DNA from: Ophioderma brevispina | Lineage: Eukaryota; Echinodermata; Ophiuroidea; Amphilepidida; Ophiodermatidae | Direction of reading: 5' to 3' | DNA: 64,000 nt | Assembly: GCA_023653785.1 (NCBI GenBank) | Contig: JAMKCH010035778.1 | Location: 16,568 to 80,567, forward strand | Notes under the pieces: generated by a model | The model's input: only the letters and a program-made list of their open reading frames with translations | What the model was told of the DNA's origin: nothing | The model's database searches: none | Program-made: the position numbers and the translations under genes | Shown here: positions 23,760 through 35,199 of the stretch, in pieces | Position numbering within the stretch: the first letter of the stretch is position 1 | How the letters are laid out: every line of letters starts with the position of its first letter

Positions 23760-25690
23760 GGCACACGCCCTCAATTTATCTCGATGTTGAGATTTCGTTA
23801 TCGTTACCTAGCCGTGTGCGTAGCACGGCTAGGTCTTGTATTTGTGCGATTTGTTTGTTTGTTTGTTTGTTTGTTTCCTACTTTCTGTTTCTGATGCGTT
23901 CTTCTTCTTCTTCTTTCTTCTGGCAACATTTCAACTGCGTCTAGCACCAAATGACCGCTGAGTCGTCCCATTTATGTCACATGATTACGCCGATATCAAC
24001 CAAACTTGTTCAGAGGAACCAGTGACCCTTGCTTCATATAGGGTGTTCAGGGATAAGGAGTCAAAGGTCATTAAGGGGGTCATTTCCGGTCCGAAAGCCA
24101 AAAATTGTGAAAATATTCAAAAAATCGCTGTCATTACAAATTACATAGCAGAGTGACGTCGTTAGAGCACATGCATTGCTACCACGCAGGGTCTTCGGGT
24201 TGTCCACAGTTTCGTGATCAAAGGTCATTAAGGGGTCACTTCCGGTCAAAAACCAAAAATATTCAAAAATATTCGATTTTTTATCTCAAAATGTAAACAA
24301 AGTAGAGTGACATAACCTTCAGATATGCATTACTGTTACCTGGTGTATGCAAGGTATTTTTATTTTTGGGATCAAAGGTCATTTTAAGGTCATATCCGGT
24401 TTTAAGCTAAAAATTCAAGAATTTTTATCTCAAGAACTAAGCATAAAAGAATTTTTTATATGCATTGGAACGATGCATTTTTGCGTTGTACATGAGGTTT
24501 TTATCGGGGTCAAAGGTCATTAAGGGGGTCAAATGGTAAAAAAAATGCTAAAATAAGACCAAATTGGCTATATCTTAGCCTATAGAAGACAGATAAACCC
24601 TGTTATTGGTGCAGTGATGTAACATTAATGGTAGGAGAGGTCTATGATAATCTCAACCCCAAAGGTCAAAGTTCAAAATCTACAAACAAGCTCAGATTGA
24701 GCTGAAATTTGTCAGGAATAATCCTCGTGACATCATAGATACAGAACAAATACAGCTGACCCCATCCGTGGCCCGGAGTCACGTTATAGGGGTGAAAAGG
24801 TCAAATCTCTGACATGCTTGGATTGAGTTGAAACTCAATAATAACGTTCCTCGTAACGTTGTTAACACGTAAACATACATTTAATGATATTTGTAACATA
24901 TTATTTAAGTTACAGGGGTCAAAGGTCACTTTAAGGGGCCATTAACTGGTCATCATTCCTAATTATGCCGTCTTGTTGTCATGTCTCAGGCATATGACTA
25001 GTTCTTTCTTTCTTTCTCACTTGCTTCAAAATGATACTAGCGCCAAACGCGTATGCCAATTTTTACCAGATTCGGTCAGAGTGACTGTTGACCCTAGCTG
25101 CATATGTGGTGTACATAGTTTGTAGCCAGTTGGTCACAACCTCGGGTCATCTGGTGGTCATTTTGGCCAAAATCTACGAAAGTCCTTCTTCTACAACAGT
25201 GTGCGTTAACGTTGTCATTCATGGGCACAAGCACGGCGCCTATGAACCAGTGGCCTATGGGGTGTACATAGAATTTTCATCATTGGTCAGCAAGTTGTCA
25301 ATTTCGGCCTTTTTAAAGCCAAAGATCCTTAGGGACATGAATTCTTTAAAATCCATATCTCTATAGGCAATGTTCGTGGTCAAATGACTCATCTAATGAA
25401 GAAGCTTAAGACCCTTCACAAAATTGTGTTTTCATCGGCATAGGGGTCAAGTTCATTAAGGGGAATTTCCGTCAAAATACTTTTTTCTCTCAAAGTATTC
25501 ATCGTCAAAATGTAAACCCACAGTAGAGTGACATAACTTCAGTATGCATGAAGTTTACCTGATGTATTCAAGGATTTTATTTGGGGTCAATGGAAACCAT
25601 GCATTTTCTCCTCGGTGTCACCTGAGGTTGTTTTTTTGTAATCGGGGGGCCAAATGTCATTAAGGGGTTCAACAGGATCTGGTTACAAGA
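23760..25690 (+). repeat. Repeat with hairpin start and recurring TCAAAGGTCATTAAGGGG phrases
   Basis: It begins near a perfect 11-bp stem ACCTAGCCGTG / CACGGCTAGGT (23806-23834), then (TTTG)n at about 23849-23876 and (TTC)n at about 23901-23923. For the next 1.7 kb the phrase TCAAAGGTCATTAAGGGG, or a close form, recurs about every 140-170 bases (near 24060, 24219, 24371, 24509, 24911, 25444, 25640). It alternates with TTCCGGTC and AAAATCTAC-like phrases. The structure suggests a dispersed repeat family with internal repeats. I believe similar sequences occur in other marine invertebrates but cannot verify this. No coding region is recognised. Confidence 0.6.
23806..23834. other. Perfect hairpin, 11-bp stem, 7-nt loop
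   Basis: ACCTAGCCGTG pairs with CACGGCTAGGT around TGCGTAG. It may mark a terminus of the repeat that follows. Helitron 3' ends carry such hairpins followed by CTRR, but no CTRR end is seen within the usual distance, so no class is assigned. Confidence 0.85.
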
Positions 25691-25917
25691 TTCCAAAAAG
25701 GTATAGTTTTACTACCTATGACTTAGAGTTCGGGAAATTATGGGGTAAAAACCGTAAAAAATGGTTGAATGAAAAGTCCATTTTAGTTATACAGGGGTCA
25801 AGTCAACAATTAAAAGTTGCTCATTTTTGTAAAACGTGGTTCAATTTGTTGGTTCAGCTAATACAATAAATATAGGATAGTTTAACAGCTATTGCCAGCT
25901 ATTGGATTTCTATGACC

Positions 25918-26095
25918 GGGGCCCGTATTCAGAAAACTCCCCTAACTTAAGGCAAACACTTACACTAAAGTTAAAGGGATCCCTTAACTAAGGAAAAAAG
26001 TAAGTGCTATTCACACAAGGGCCTAAGTGTTGCCACTTACTAAGTGTAACATTAAAATGAGTTAGATAAGGGAAAAAAACATTTTAAGGGAATTT
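25918..26095 (+). repeat. Harbinger left terminal/subterminal inverted repeat
   Basis: After the GGGGCCCGTATTCA end, the stretch carries repeated CTTAA, TTAAGG and AAGTGT words in both orientations. It mirrors the right end at 36270-36459, but alignment beyond the first ~20 bases is loose. Confidence 0.75.
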
Positions 26096-26199
26096 ATACA
26101 CTGACTATTCAATTCCAAACATTCTATCAATCACAGACTCCTTCAAGCTCATTTGCTTGATAAAGTTACATGACAACAAAATGGCTATAAAAGGAGTCC

Positions 26200-29100
26200 C
26201 AATTGGAGCCATGAAGAGCAAGAAGGCTTCTTGTGAGCGGTGGGAAGAAGAAGAATTCTAAGGGCAGCATTTGATGCCAAATGTGACGTACAAAATGATA
26301 AAAACAAAATGCTGGAGTGAGATAACTGAGGTAGTAAAACCAGCATTAATCCATCGGCATCCAGAAGATCAAAACAGTGAGAAAAAAAATGGGAGAGAGG
26401 AATCTTGTATCCTGGGCAATGAAGCCTCATCTACAAACTACAGAAAGACTTGGTTGAGAACAGGTAAATTCAAGGCAAATTGTTCCTATTTCTTAGTCGA
26501 ATACAATTCAAACATATTTAAAACTCTGCGACCAAACCTACACTTCAGAAAAGCTACCACGTAGGCCTACTAATTTAGCAGGTTTAGCCTACATCTACAA
26601 GTCTACATGATCTAGGCTTATCATGCCTAAGCTAGATCTAGTCGCCTGCAATTTCCTCAACAAATTCTGATCTCTTTGGAGCACTTAAAAAAAACCTTTT
26701 TGTGATCAACAGTATCTGAAATATTCAAAAAATTTTGGAAGCATTTTGAGATTATCTAAAAGCTGCACGGCGATCATTGAAGTTGGGCTAGGCTAGTATT
26801 GAAGACAACGTCAGGAAAGTATTTGGTAAGCTTACCTTGGCCTTGCCACTGCACTGTTCGTGAATGAAAGTAACCAGTGTTCACTTTCCTTCAAGATCAC
26901 GATTGTAACTCATTGGTTGAAGAACACAGATCACAAGACATTAGGATTGGAAAAATATCAGCTTAATAAGCATCCAACAGCTCATAAAATATGAATACGA
27001 TAAAGAGATTGAGTGTTTAAGTTGAGTGCTGCAGAAGCCGTGGCAGTGTGTACATTATGCACACAAGCAATACCGTATCATGGATTTGTGTGCATGACAG
27101 TTTCAACGAGTGAAAGGTCACTTTATCAACTTGTCAAAGTTGCCAGTCACAGTGACAAACATTACATTGACATAGCATCTGAAATCAATATATATGTTTA
27201 TTAAGGTTTGTTATGATTATTATTTATTATACTAATGTTGGTTTGGTATGGGTCTGTGTGACGTATTATGTAAAATATTAAAGAATTGAAATCAAAAAAA
27301 GAAAAGAAACTTATTGAAAGGACTTAAAAAAATAATAAAAAAAATAAAACTACCATATTTCCTCTTTGACAAATGTTTAATAAGAAACCTTTTTTCCCCG
27401 TTTGCCTTCAGAATGGAGGACAATTTTCTTTAAAATATTTTTTTACTGATTTTATTGATTTTACTTGTTTTAGCTATTTTATTATTTTATTTTTATAACC
27501 GTTGTGATATTTTTCATTTATCGTATTGTTTTGTGTAAATTTCTGCAGACTTTTTTTATTATTATTATTTTATTGACTACGTATTTATTACGACTATTGT
27601 ATGATTTTAATTGATAGGTATTGGTTCAAGTACTTATTCTTGTACTATTTCATGGGCTATTATTTTTATTCATTTCACCCATTTATTTTTTTAATAGTAA
27701 GAAATCTACATAATTTAGAGAACATAGAATTAAAATTTACTCTTTTAATTTTTACTATTTTTCTCCCCAAGTATCTTCTTCATGATACGTTGTCTCTCAC
27801 ATTAGTAAACATCATTACTTGTCATTTGTTCCACCTTTGTTTTTTCACTTGAGTGTGGGTCGCGTAGGCCTAAACTGACTGTTTACTTCGTTTGCTTAAA
27901 ATGTTGTAATCATAAAATGATTGTGCACTTGTTTATAAATAGGATTACGACAAATAAAAATTCTGAAGATATCATGGTCTTAAATATTATTTGTTATTCC
28001 TCTTGTCTATATTACAGGTGGAGGTCTCTCCTGAGAACTCCTGCGTTGGCAAAAGCCATTGAGGAAGTTATTGGAGCAAACTCCCCAGTGTTTGGTGGGA
28101 TTGAAGGGGGGAATGGAATTGACTCATGTGCTAGTCCTAATGCAGAAAAAACACAAGCAACTTCTATATTGGAAGCTCTCATGGGCGAGTCGTCGTAAGT
28201 CCATAATAACTTTTCTAAATGATACAAATTATATGTAGAAAGTATAGTAACAAAACATTCATTCATGGTGTATTGAAGGCTTGTCACAAACTCTATAAGG
28301 AATCCTTTTGGTGGAAGACAAAGTAAAGAAATGACTTTCACTCTGACATCGACTACAGTAATAGAAGATACCAAAGGATTTTAGCTTCCTTGTTCTTATC
28401 AAGATCATGAATGCATGCTATACTTACAATGAACAAAACGATATAAGGTGCTTATAGATGAAAAGTGAAAAAATGATGCTAAATTCCATGCTGGGAGGGC
28501 AGCGGGACTCTTGTCTCCATTCGTAAACAAAGCAACATAAGACCCAAAACAAACCAAAACCAAACAACCAACAAACAAATCAGACACAAAAAAACAAAAA
28601 CAAAAAAAGACGTTGTGTTTTGGTTTTTGTGTTGTGTTGGTTTTGCTTTGTTTTTTGTTTTTGGTGTTGTTGTTTTGTTTTTGGTTCCTCTCCAATTCTG
28701 AGAGATAGTATTGAAGTCACCCATTGACTTTGGGTGCCAACTTCTCATTTTTAATTCATTGATTCTGTGTAAATGCATAATTTTAAATAAACAGACTAAA
28801 AGTAGAAAGGTGTTGTACCCATGGGAAATGAAAATCGCGATGTCATTTTACAAAAAAAATTAACAGAACTAATTTAACTAAAAAAAAAACGTGTAGTTTC
28901 ATGAGGTCACTATTGGAATCGCCTCACTCATCCTCAAAAAATCAAACAATTGCCATGATTAATGCAAGTTCACTTGCAAAAATGCTAAGGCTACTTTAAC
29001 TAGCCACCCTTTGATGTCTTAACCCCTGGCTGTGCTGAAAGTGATGAAAACGAATTAAAGGCATTCACACTTTATTGCGTGAATATGCAAGGATCCACAT

Positions 29101-29440
29101 GACATAACAGGGCTGTAAAGATGTCACCAGGTCACTAATATGTAACTAGGCACTGTGTTTTCTTTTAATAACCTTCAGATTCTTCCCAGTCCACAACAAA
29201 CCATAGACTACTAGTGCAAACTGGAAATTTCGAAGCACCTAGAGTACAACATGACTGCATATACAAGCAGACCTATTTCTTCTCCCGTGCAACCATTCAA
29301 CAGATGTAGAACCAACACATCACCAATGTGGCATCTTCAGAAAACACTTCCTACAGTTTCTATGTGTCTCTTCCAGCCTGAATCGACAACTTACTGTTGT
29401 TGGACATCGAGAGAGTCAAGGAGGAGAGAGAGAAGATAGT
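26200..29440 (+). pseudogene. Harbinger Myb/SANT-like accessory gene, at least three exons, frame-broken
   Basis: In Harbinger elements a Myb-like protein binds the transposon ends and helps carry the transposase into the nucleus. Exon 1 (about 26210-26470) encodes a helix-rich K-x-CWSEITEVV region typical of the DNA-binding domain. A second exon (about 28019-28196) follows a TTACAG acceptor and precedes a GTAAGT donor. It encodes TGGGLS, a frame change, then AKAIEEVIGANSPVFGGIEG, matching the usual TGGGP...G(I/V)-GG segment. A last exon (about 29180-29440) follows CCTTCAG and ends with LLDIERVKEEREKI, the usual C-terminal coiled coil. Stops in exon 1 and the shift in exon 2 make a functional product unlikely. 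Exon limits are inferred by eye, and the start codon is not determined. Confidence 0.7.
28500..28692. repeat. CAAAA/TTTTG-rich inverted low-complexity stretch
   Basis: An AACCAAAAC/AAACAAAAAC-rich half (about 28545-28610) is followed by a GTTTTTG/TTTGG-rich half (about 28613-28690). The two can pair. It lies in the second intron of the Harbinger accessory gene. The 96-99-codon minus frames over it are compositional. Confidence 0.65.
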
Positions 29441-30175
29441 TGGAAAAAAAGGCAGTTTTGGTGTTGACACACTTGTCTTAGAAAAGAAACTAGATCATTC
29501 AGATCAGAATTTTAAACGTCAGGAAATAACAAGTTATTTAAGGTTTACTGTAAAACCTAGAGAGCCCTTGGAATTTCTTCCGTTTTATTTTTCATTAACT
29601 GGAACTATAAAGACAGATTACTTGATACAAAATTGTGTATGTGTGTATTTAGGAAATCGTTTGCCTAGCTCCCGTCAGTGACATCACTTACTCCTCTCTT
29701 AGCTAATGGAAAAGTCTACTGCACAGTGATAACTCAATTTGCAAAAAAACGGCACTCACTTAATGTTGTTCTATCTATGGATTACTTTGCCCAGCGCTCA
29801 CAGGACGTCAAGAAAGGCTGTTCGTAAAAATTTATTTATTTAGTTTTTATTATCAGATTATAAATATTTGTTGACCTGATTCAAATAATTGTACAACTAG
29901 GTTTTTACACGACAAACTTTTTTCTCCAAAAAACAAGTACTAAACCCTACTAAGGACCCGGTCATACCAGTGGTCTACGGTAATTACAACCCTTCTAGGC
30001 GTGCTAGCGTATCTCTCGCTTCGGCGATACCGGTGCTTGACACCACAACAATTAACCGGAAGTAATACCACTTTGGCTTTTCAAAACACGGTCTAATCTT
30101 GCCCAGTCACACTTCCAGAGCATGTCTGTGAGTAGCCAGGTAAAGCCTCTCGGAAGCTGACCGCAAATTTAAGCA
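29441..30175. other. Unassigned boundary between Harbinger gene and nested Ngaro
   Basis: It probably contains the rest of the Harbinger 3' gene region and the 5' terminal repeat of the Ngaro element. I could not locate that repeat or a junction. The sequence becomes richer in GC and CG words after about 29950. Confidence 0.4.
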
Positions 30176-30181
30176 AAAAAT

Positions 30182-30960
30182 TTGGAATGGGGAGTTATTG
30201 AGCTAGGAAGCTGTTGGAACCAGACAGCCCTCTCCAAAACAGTGCCTGGTCCAGCAACTAAGCGCTTACGATGGTTACGACGCGTCAGTTCAGATCATCG
30301 TTCCAACCCTAATACAAAAGCTAAACGAATTCAATCAATTTCTACCTGGACAACGCCTTTACCATCACATGAGCATTTTCTTGGAAAAGATAATAACCGT
30401 GCACTAGAGCTTATCCAATACATGGATACCATACGGAAACGTGCGAGAGAGTTTGGCGGGATAGGCTGGCAAAGTTATGATACGAGTTTCCGGCAGGAAC
30501 AAGCTCACAGGCCTAACGATCATGGCAAACTATTGATCAACCCTGTATTAACGAAGCTGTTTGCGCCATCAAACAACAGCCAAGGAGAAGGCGAACTATG
30601 AGGTCAACTAGTTCGTCAAGGCAGAATACTGCAGTGGACACGGCCAGGGGATTGCGATCTTTCGGAGCTCAAACCCGTGCTTTGCATACAATAAGGGGAC
30701 CTGTACAAGGAGCCCAAGCAAATACTCACACAAATGCACGAAATGTCAAGGCTTTAATCACCCAGCCTTCAAATGCCTTAAGTCGGGACGGACAACAAAC
30801 GGAAAATCAGTGGTACAGCAAAAAGCAAGTTGGCATATCGCCAAGGACATATTCAAGTCGGCCATCGCCAAATAATACACCCAACACTGGAAAGAGGGGG
30901 CTGGGGCTCCGTTATCACCGGGAACCAGACCGGGATATACTGCTATGTGGTTTTTAAGGG
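30182..30960 (+). pseudogene. Ngaro gag remnant with zinc-binding C-terminus
   Basis: An open frame of 139 codons (30182-30601) includes ALELIQYMDTIRKRA and WQSYDTSFRQEQAHRP, resembling the conserved gag region with an (R/Y)D-x-x-FR motif in DIRS/Ngaro elements. Further on, in a different frame at about 30676-30777, the sequence reads CFAYNKGTC, then HKCTKCQGFNHPAFKC. This is a cysteine/histidine-rich motif that matches the usual CCCH plus zinc-knuckle end of such gag proteins (C-x2-C-x4-H-x4-C spacing preserved). Gag packages element RNA. The start codon is not certain, and at least one frameshift separates the two parts. Confidence 0.75.
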
Positions 30961-31079
30961 AGGGTTTCTGCTAGGTTATTGCGGGCGACGTCAACCAAGG
31001 TTCGCAGTTTCAATCATCAGCAAACAAAATACTGAATGAAGTACTACAGAATAAGTTGACAAAGAAATTGCGGCGGGCA

Positions 31080-32480
31080 GAATGCTGGTCCTTTTCTAAA
31101 CCACCAATCCACAACCTACAATGCTCTCCAATAGGCCTTGTTCCAAAACAGTGAACCCCGGTGTGAATTTAGGATCATTCACAATTGATCCTATCCAATA
31201 GGCCTCGCTAGCAACGATTGCAATCCAGGGAAATCTGTGCGTTAGTATACATTCCTTCGACGGCCAGCGGTAGAAATGGTAAGCAAAGGCGGCCATGGTG
31301 CATGGATGGATAAGACCGACTCAAGTAGCCTTCAGAACCTCCTTCCGATGTACAGGTGGGGACTTCGATTTTATTGGGGTTTTACTCAAAGGGAACTACT
31401 ATTTCGATAAAATGCTACCCATGGGAGCGTCGATAAGCTGTGCACGTTCGAAAAGTTTGCCCCACATTTGAATTCAACTTGAAGAGAATTACTGGATGCT
31501 CTGATGTAGTCCATTATTTGGACGATTGCGTTTTTGTTGCGCCCCAGAAATAAACAAGTGCCCATCATGATGTTAACCCGATTAAGGGTAATGTGTTGAA
31601 GAGGCTTGAGCGTACCACTGGCTTGATAAAACCGTAACCCCAACACAACGAATCACATTCCTGGGTTCTAGAAATTGACTCTATTCGCCGACAAGTGCAA
31701 ATTCCAACCGAGAAGAAGCTGGCAGCGCTGAAGAGAGCAACTGCCAGATAATATATACAAAAGAGTCAGCATCACTCAAGCAGATCACAATCCTTTATCG
31801 GTCACTGAATTTTTGTGTGCAAGGCTGTAGCACCTGGGAGAACCTTTTTAAGACGTTTTAATGATCTTACGACAGCAAATCAAGACACACACGATTTATC
31901 CGCATAGGAAAGGGCGCCCGGGAGGACCTAGCACTGTGGTCTTTATTCCTGGACCAATACAATGGGGTATCACTCTTTCTGTCAGACAAGTGGTTCGACA
32001 ACACAGACATGGAGCTGTACACGGGATTGCTGCGCAGCAAGAGTTTTTGGGGCGTAGGATTTTAGAGGAAGCTGGACCCAAGGCGATGGGACTTTGACGG
32101 GACGTCGGACCATCAATGCCTACATGGAAGTATCCAATTACGTCGCAATACGGCTTTGGGGGCCACCAAATGCGAAACAAAAGGTACTCCTATGGACTGA
32201 GAATCAGGCCACCAAGTCGTCGCTGTTATCAACCGGAAGACTTCAAAGTGCCCCCAGATTATGAAACTCTCTCAGGGACGATAGTACTGGCTGGGTCTAA
32301 CCATAATATTTTGATCAAAGACAAAATATGTGCCGGGGAAAACTAATCAAATTGCTGATGCCTTGTCCCGATTTCAGAATCAGCGTTCAGGGAGCTAGAT
32401 CCGGACGCCAGACGTGGAATATGACCGCCACTGCAGTCCATCGGACTAGAGGCAGAAGCTGAACTCCTACTCGACGTGGC
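31080..32480 (+). pseudogene. Ngaro reverse transcriptase-RNase H remnant
   Basis: Across several frames the order of DIRS/Ngaro RT blocks is kept. PIGLVPKQ appears near 31130 (normally PxGLVPK), GNYYFDKMLPMGASISCA near 31391-31444 (motif B region), and the catalytic box HYLDDCVFVA at 31512-31541, with both aspartates intact. THITFLG-like coding lies near 31640-31665. The RNase H part follows at about 31950-32370, with an ELYTD-like segment near 32012 and a decayed DALSR-like end near 32355-32385. The enzyme would make cDNA from element RNA and remove the RNA strand. Numerous stops exclude function as written. Minus-strand frames here are shadows. Confidence 0.8.
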
Positions 32481-33420
32481 CAATCCAATAGGACCCAGCA
32501 AACCTAAAGACGGCTGTTACTTCTTTTCAAGAATTCAGGGCTTCCATAGGTTGTAGCTCAATCATTGCCGGCTTCCCGCAAATGTGTATATTTGTTATAG
32601 CCCCAACTGGCTATTCGTAAGTACTCGCCGGCATCGGTTAGCTACATACCTGTGGTGGATATGCATATGAGCACAAAATTAAACAACTTGCATGACCCTA
32701 CATAGCTTTTATAATAAAAAGTTTGATAGAAGGTCTAAAACCGGAAAGGCAGGTAGCCGCACTGATGCCAGAGCCCAATACCATGATATATTGAAGCGGA
32801 TTTGCTCCATATTACTAAGATAACCAAAGTCCTAGTTATGAGGCGCAAACTGTTCCGGGGCGCCTTTGCCTAGTTTCTTTGTTTCTTAGAGTGGCGAATT
32901 GCAGCCAAAGTGGCTAAATCGGTTCAAAAATCTGTTATCGAAGTACCGATGTGACGTTTTCGGAGGATAGCATGTGTTCTCAGATTATAGATTTTCAAAA
33001 AATAACCAGCGAGGCGACCCTCGGTGGTTCAGGGTAACGACCTCAAATTGACTGTCAAGATCTGTCCCGTGCTAAACTTTGCGAGCATTATGGAGTTGCG
33101 TCCGGACAATCTTTGGTCCGTTGTTTTGCCATTTTGAGCATTCCCCCCGTACTGGTTTCAAGTGACAAAACACTTGAGTCGGCTCTATCTTTCTGTCAAA
33201 TGGATTCAAGAGTGAATTGAAAACCCACCTTTAGAAGGGGGCGGAACTGCCGCATATGCAATGTCTCTCCGGGATGAGCAGGATCATGAGAATGGGGAGA
33301 TGGCGATCTGCTTGCTTTACTAAGTACATACGTATCCAGTAGTTCCATACCTAGCTGAGCACCATTGAATCAAGTCAAGCCAATTCATGCCCATGTGTTA
33401 CCATTATTATACCCTTACGT
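32480..33420 (+). pseudogene. Ngaro tyrosine recombinase remnant
   Basis: The recombinase integrates the circular cDNA. Signs of it are an FVxLRVGEL-like block at about 32872-32905 (one stop or shift inside), normally just before the first catalytic Arg. Near 33230-33270 a sequence reads RRGGTAAYAMS, corresponding to the HSFRxGAATxAA region with the second Arg. Then GEMAICLL and a Y-x-x-Y-I-R-like YVSSSS region follow near 33295-33345, where the nucleophilic Tyr would be. The evidence rests on position between RNase H and the SGNH ORF plus these short blocks. The catalytic histidine appears changed. Confidence 0.65.
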
Positions 33421-33539
33421 CGACACAAAATTGGGACCAATTGCTTGCAAAATACTGTATTTAAATTATATTATAATTCGTTGGCACACGTTAATGTGGA
33501 AAACGTTTTGTTAATAGAGTACTATTGTTTAAACTGTAT

Positions 33540-34164
33540 ATTGACCTAGGGTACCACGAAGCTTTGGATAATGGGCGACGCAGTATTCACCTGGGCAGCC
33601 CACAGAGCTCTCTACGCCCAGAAGGGGTAACCCTCGGGCTCGAAACGTCAACCCCGAGGTCACGTGGAAAGGGGTAAGGGGAGCCAAATTGGCTGAATTT
33701 GAGTTAATTCGACTGGATGCCATTGCGGGTGAAGGATATCGCCCCGACATATCTCTCATTATATGGGCACGGAATGATGTTATTTCACCCAGTTTGAAAG
33801 CCATGTTCTCACTTGTAACAAGTAATTGATGTGTGCAACCGCAACATTCCTGCCGCGCAAGAATAATATGGTCCGATATCCTCACCCGCCTTTTCTTTTA
33901 TCAGGACCAAGACCAAGCTTCCACTGTAAGTGCCCTCAACAAATCAATAGATTTGCAAGAAGCAGATTCTACGCAAGAGGTGGCTATATAATACATCATC
34001 CTTACATTACTGACCTTAACCATGACTTGTTTTACTATGACTGCCTCCATCTCAGTGATATGGGCACCGACCTATTCGTGAATAATTTAAAAGCTGCGCT
34101 GGAAACATTTATTGAGGCACCATATATTGCAGAATATCCCTATGACTTTAGTGACCAAAATTAA
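33540..34164 (+). pseudogene. Ngaro SGNH/GDSL hydrolase ORF, catalytic Ser replaced
   Basis: Ngaro elements often carry an extra ORF with an SGNH-hydrolase fold; its role in the life cycle is not known. Block I reads KLWIMGDAVFTWAAHRA at about 33559-33609, where the family has (I/V)GDS or GSS: the catalytic Ser is Ala here. RPDISLIIWARNDV near 33739-33780 is the Asn block. The last block, YYDCLHLSDMGTDLFVNNL at about 34033-34090, keeps the Asp-x-x-His pair. The frame breaks at least twice in between. The overlapping 118-codon minus frame is a shadow. Because gene order and both end blocks agree, the assignment is good. Confidence 0.8.
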
Positions 34165-34424
34165 AATCCATTTCAGCTCGGTGTTGTTGGGCCAATCCCT
34201 ACCAGGTTAGGTCTTGGTTGGGTGATTTGTTTCAGAAAATAATTAAGCTCAAGCAGTACTGTCAGGTGCATTTTCTTGGCATGAATTTCACACGTGCTCA
34301 ATAATTTTGACAGTATATTTAAGCTCCTATGAGCATTTTATAGATTTGTAACAATTTTCTACTGATTTAATTATACTAGAAAAAAGACACTAGTATTCGT
34401 TTGGGGCCCCCGTTGTTTAATGTG

Positions 34425-34580
34425 ACGCCTGTCACTAGATAAAGACACTAGGGATTTATGCATGAAACAAGACACATGCACACCATTTAGGCGTTACTTT
34501 TGTTATAATGTGTTGCCTATCACTAGATGAAGACACTAGTGATATCTGTATGAGACAATACACATGCACAACTTTAAAGG
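34425..34580 (+). repeat. Two ~87-bp direct repeats after the SGNH ORF
   Basis: CCTGTCACTAGATAAAGACA at 34429 and CCTATCACTAGATGAAGACA at about 34516 start two similar units. Each has GACACTAG, ATGCATGA or GTATGAGA, and ACACATGCACAC/ACAC downstream. A weaker third start (TACTAGAAAAAAGACACTAG) lies at 34374. Their place after the last Ngaro ORF fits the repeated 3' region of such elements, but a matching 5' repeat was not found. Confidence 0.6.
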
Positions 34581-34600
34581 CATTTTTTACATATTTGCTT

Positions 34601-35169
34601 TAAATATATAAATAACTATGGCAAACTCCACTTTGTTGTTGCGTGTCGTTTTTTCCGTACTCTGAGTGAATAATTCACAGCTAAATTGATTCAACTCTTT
34701 CCATTTAATTCATGAAGTATGCCGATGAAATTCAGTTTTAATCACTGTTGCGACCAATACTGTTTTGTGCCACCTTAGAAAGCTCTAATTTGTATTGTTT
34801 AAAAGCAATAATGAGATTTCTGGTCAATTTTGCCCAAAATTGGCCATTTTGGGGTAAAAAAAGTGTGTTATCTCTAAGGTTTGCTACCTGCTCTGTTGCT
34901 TAATGATATTCATAGATGTATTAATACTTGGGCCCATACTACATGTACTATGCACATATCCAGGTTCATTATAGTCATGGGGAACATTTTCAAGTTCAAA
35001 AGTGGCATTTTCTGACTTCAGGTTGGAATTGGATATACATTAAATTAGATTTGAGTCTGGGGAAATATGTTTAATTTCTATATTTTGGCTGACTTATTTT
35101 TCACACTTTGGCATGAAATTTGGTCAAACTGACAAAAAACCTTAATTGTCGTAGGGACCCTTTCCTGTA
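34601..35169. other. Unassigned AT-rich stretch between Ngaro and Harbinger transposase
   Basis: About 570 bases have no recognised motif. A short palindromic phrase (TTGCCCAAAATTGGCCATTTTGGGG) is split around 34830-34855. It is probably residual Harbinger sequence. Confidence 0.45.
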
Positions 35170-35199
35170 AGCTAGTTAGTCCAACATGTAGGATATATA

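Larger units (their letters stand above)
30176..34600 (+). mobile_element. Ngaro-like (DIRS-order) tyrosine-recombinase retrotransposon, decayed
   Basis: Four domains lie on the plus strand in the order expected for Ngaro elements: gag with zinc-binding cysteines, reverse transcriptase with RNase H, tyrosine recombinase, and an SGNH-hydrolase ORF. Tyrosine-recombinase retrotransposons integrate a circular intermediate without target duplications, and typically have split direct repeats. A direct repeat pair downstream (about 34430-34575) may belong to these. Every ORF has frameshifts and stops. It lies within a Harbinger-type element between its two genes, so the Harbinger copy is older or carried this one with it. 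Confidence 0.85.

Noticed and set aside
23806..23834. Hairpin as a Helitron 3' end
   Set aside because: No CTRR terminus within the usual distance, no Rep/helicase coding and no A-T insertion evidence.
33529..33885. 118-codon minus frame
   Set aside because: It lies antisense to the SGNH hydrolase remnant, whose conserved blocks are on the plus strand.
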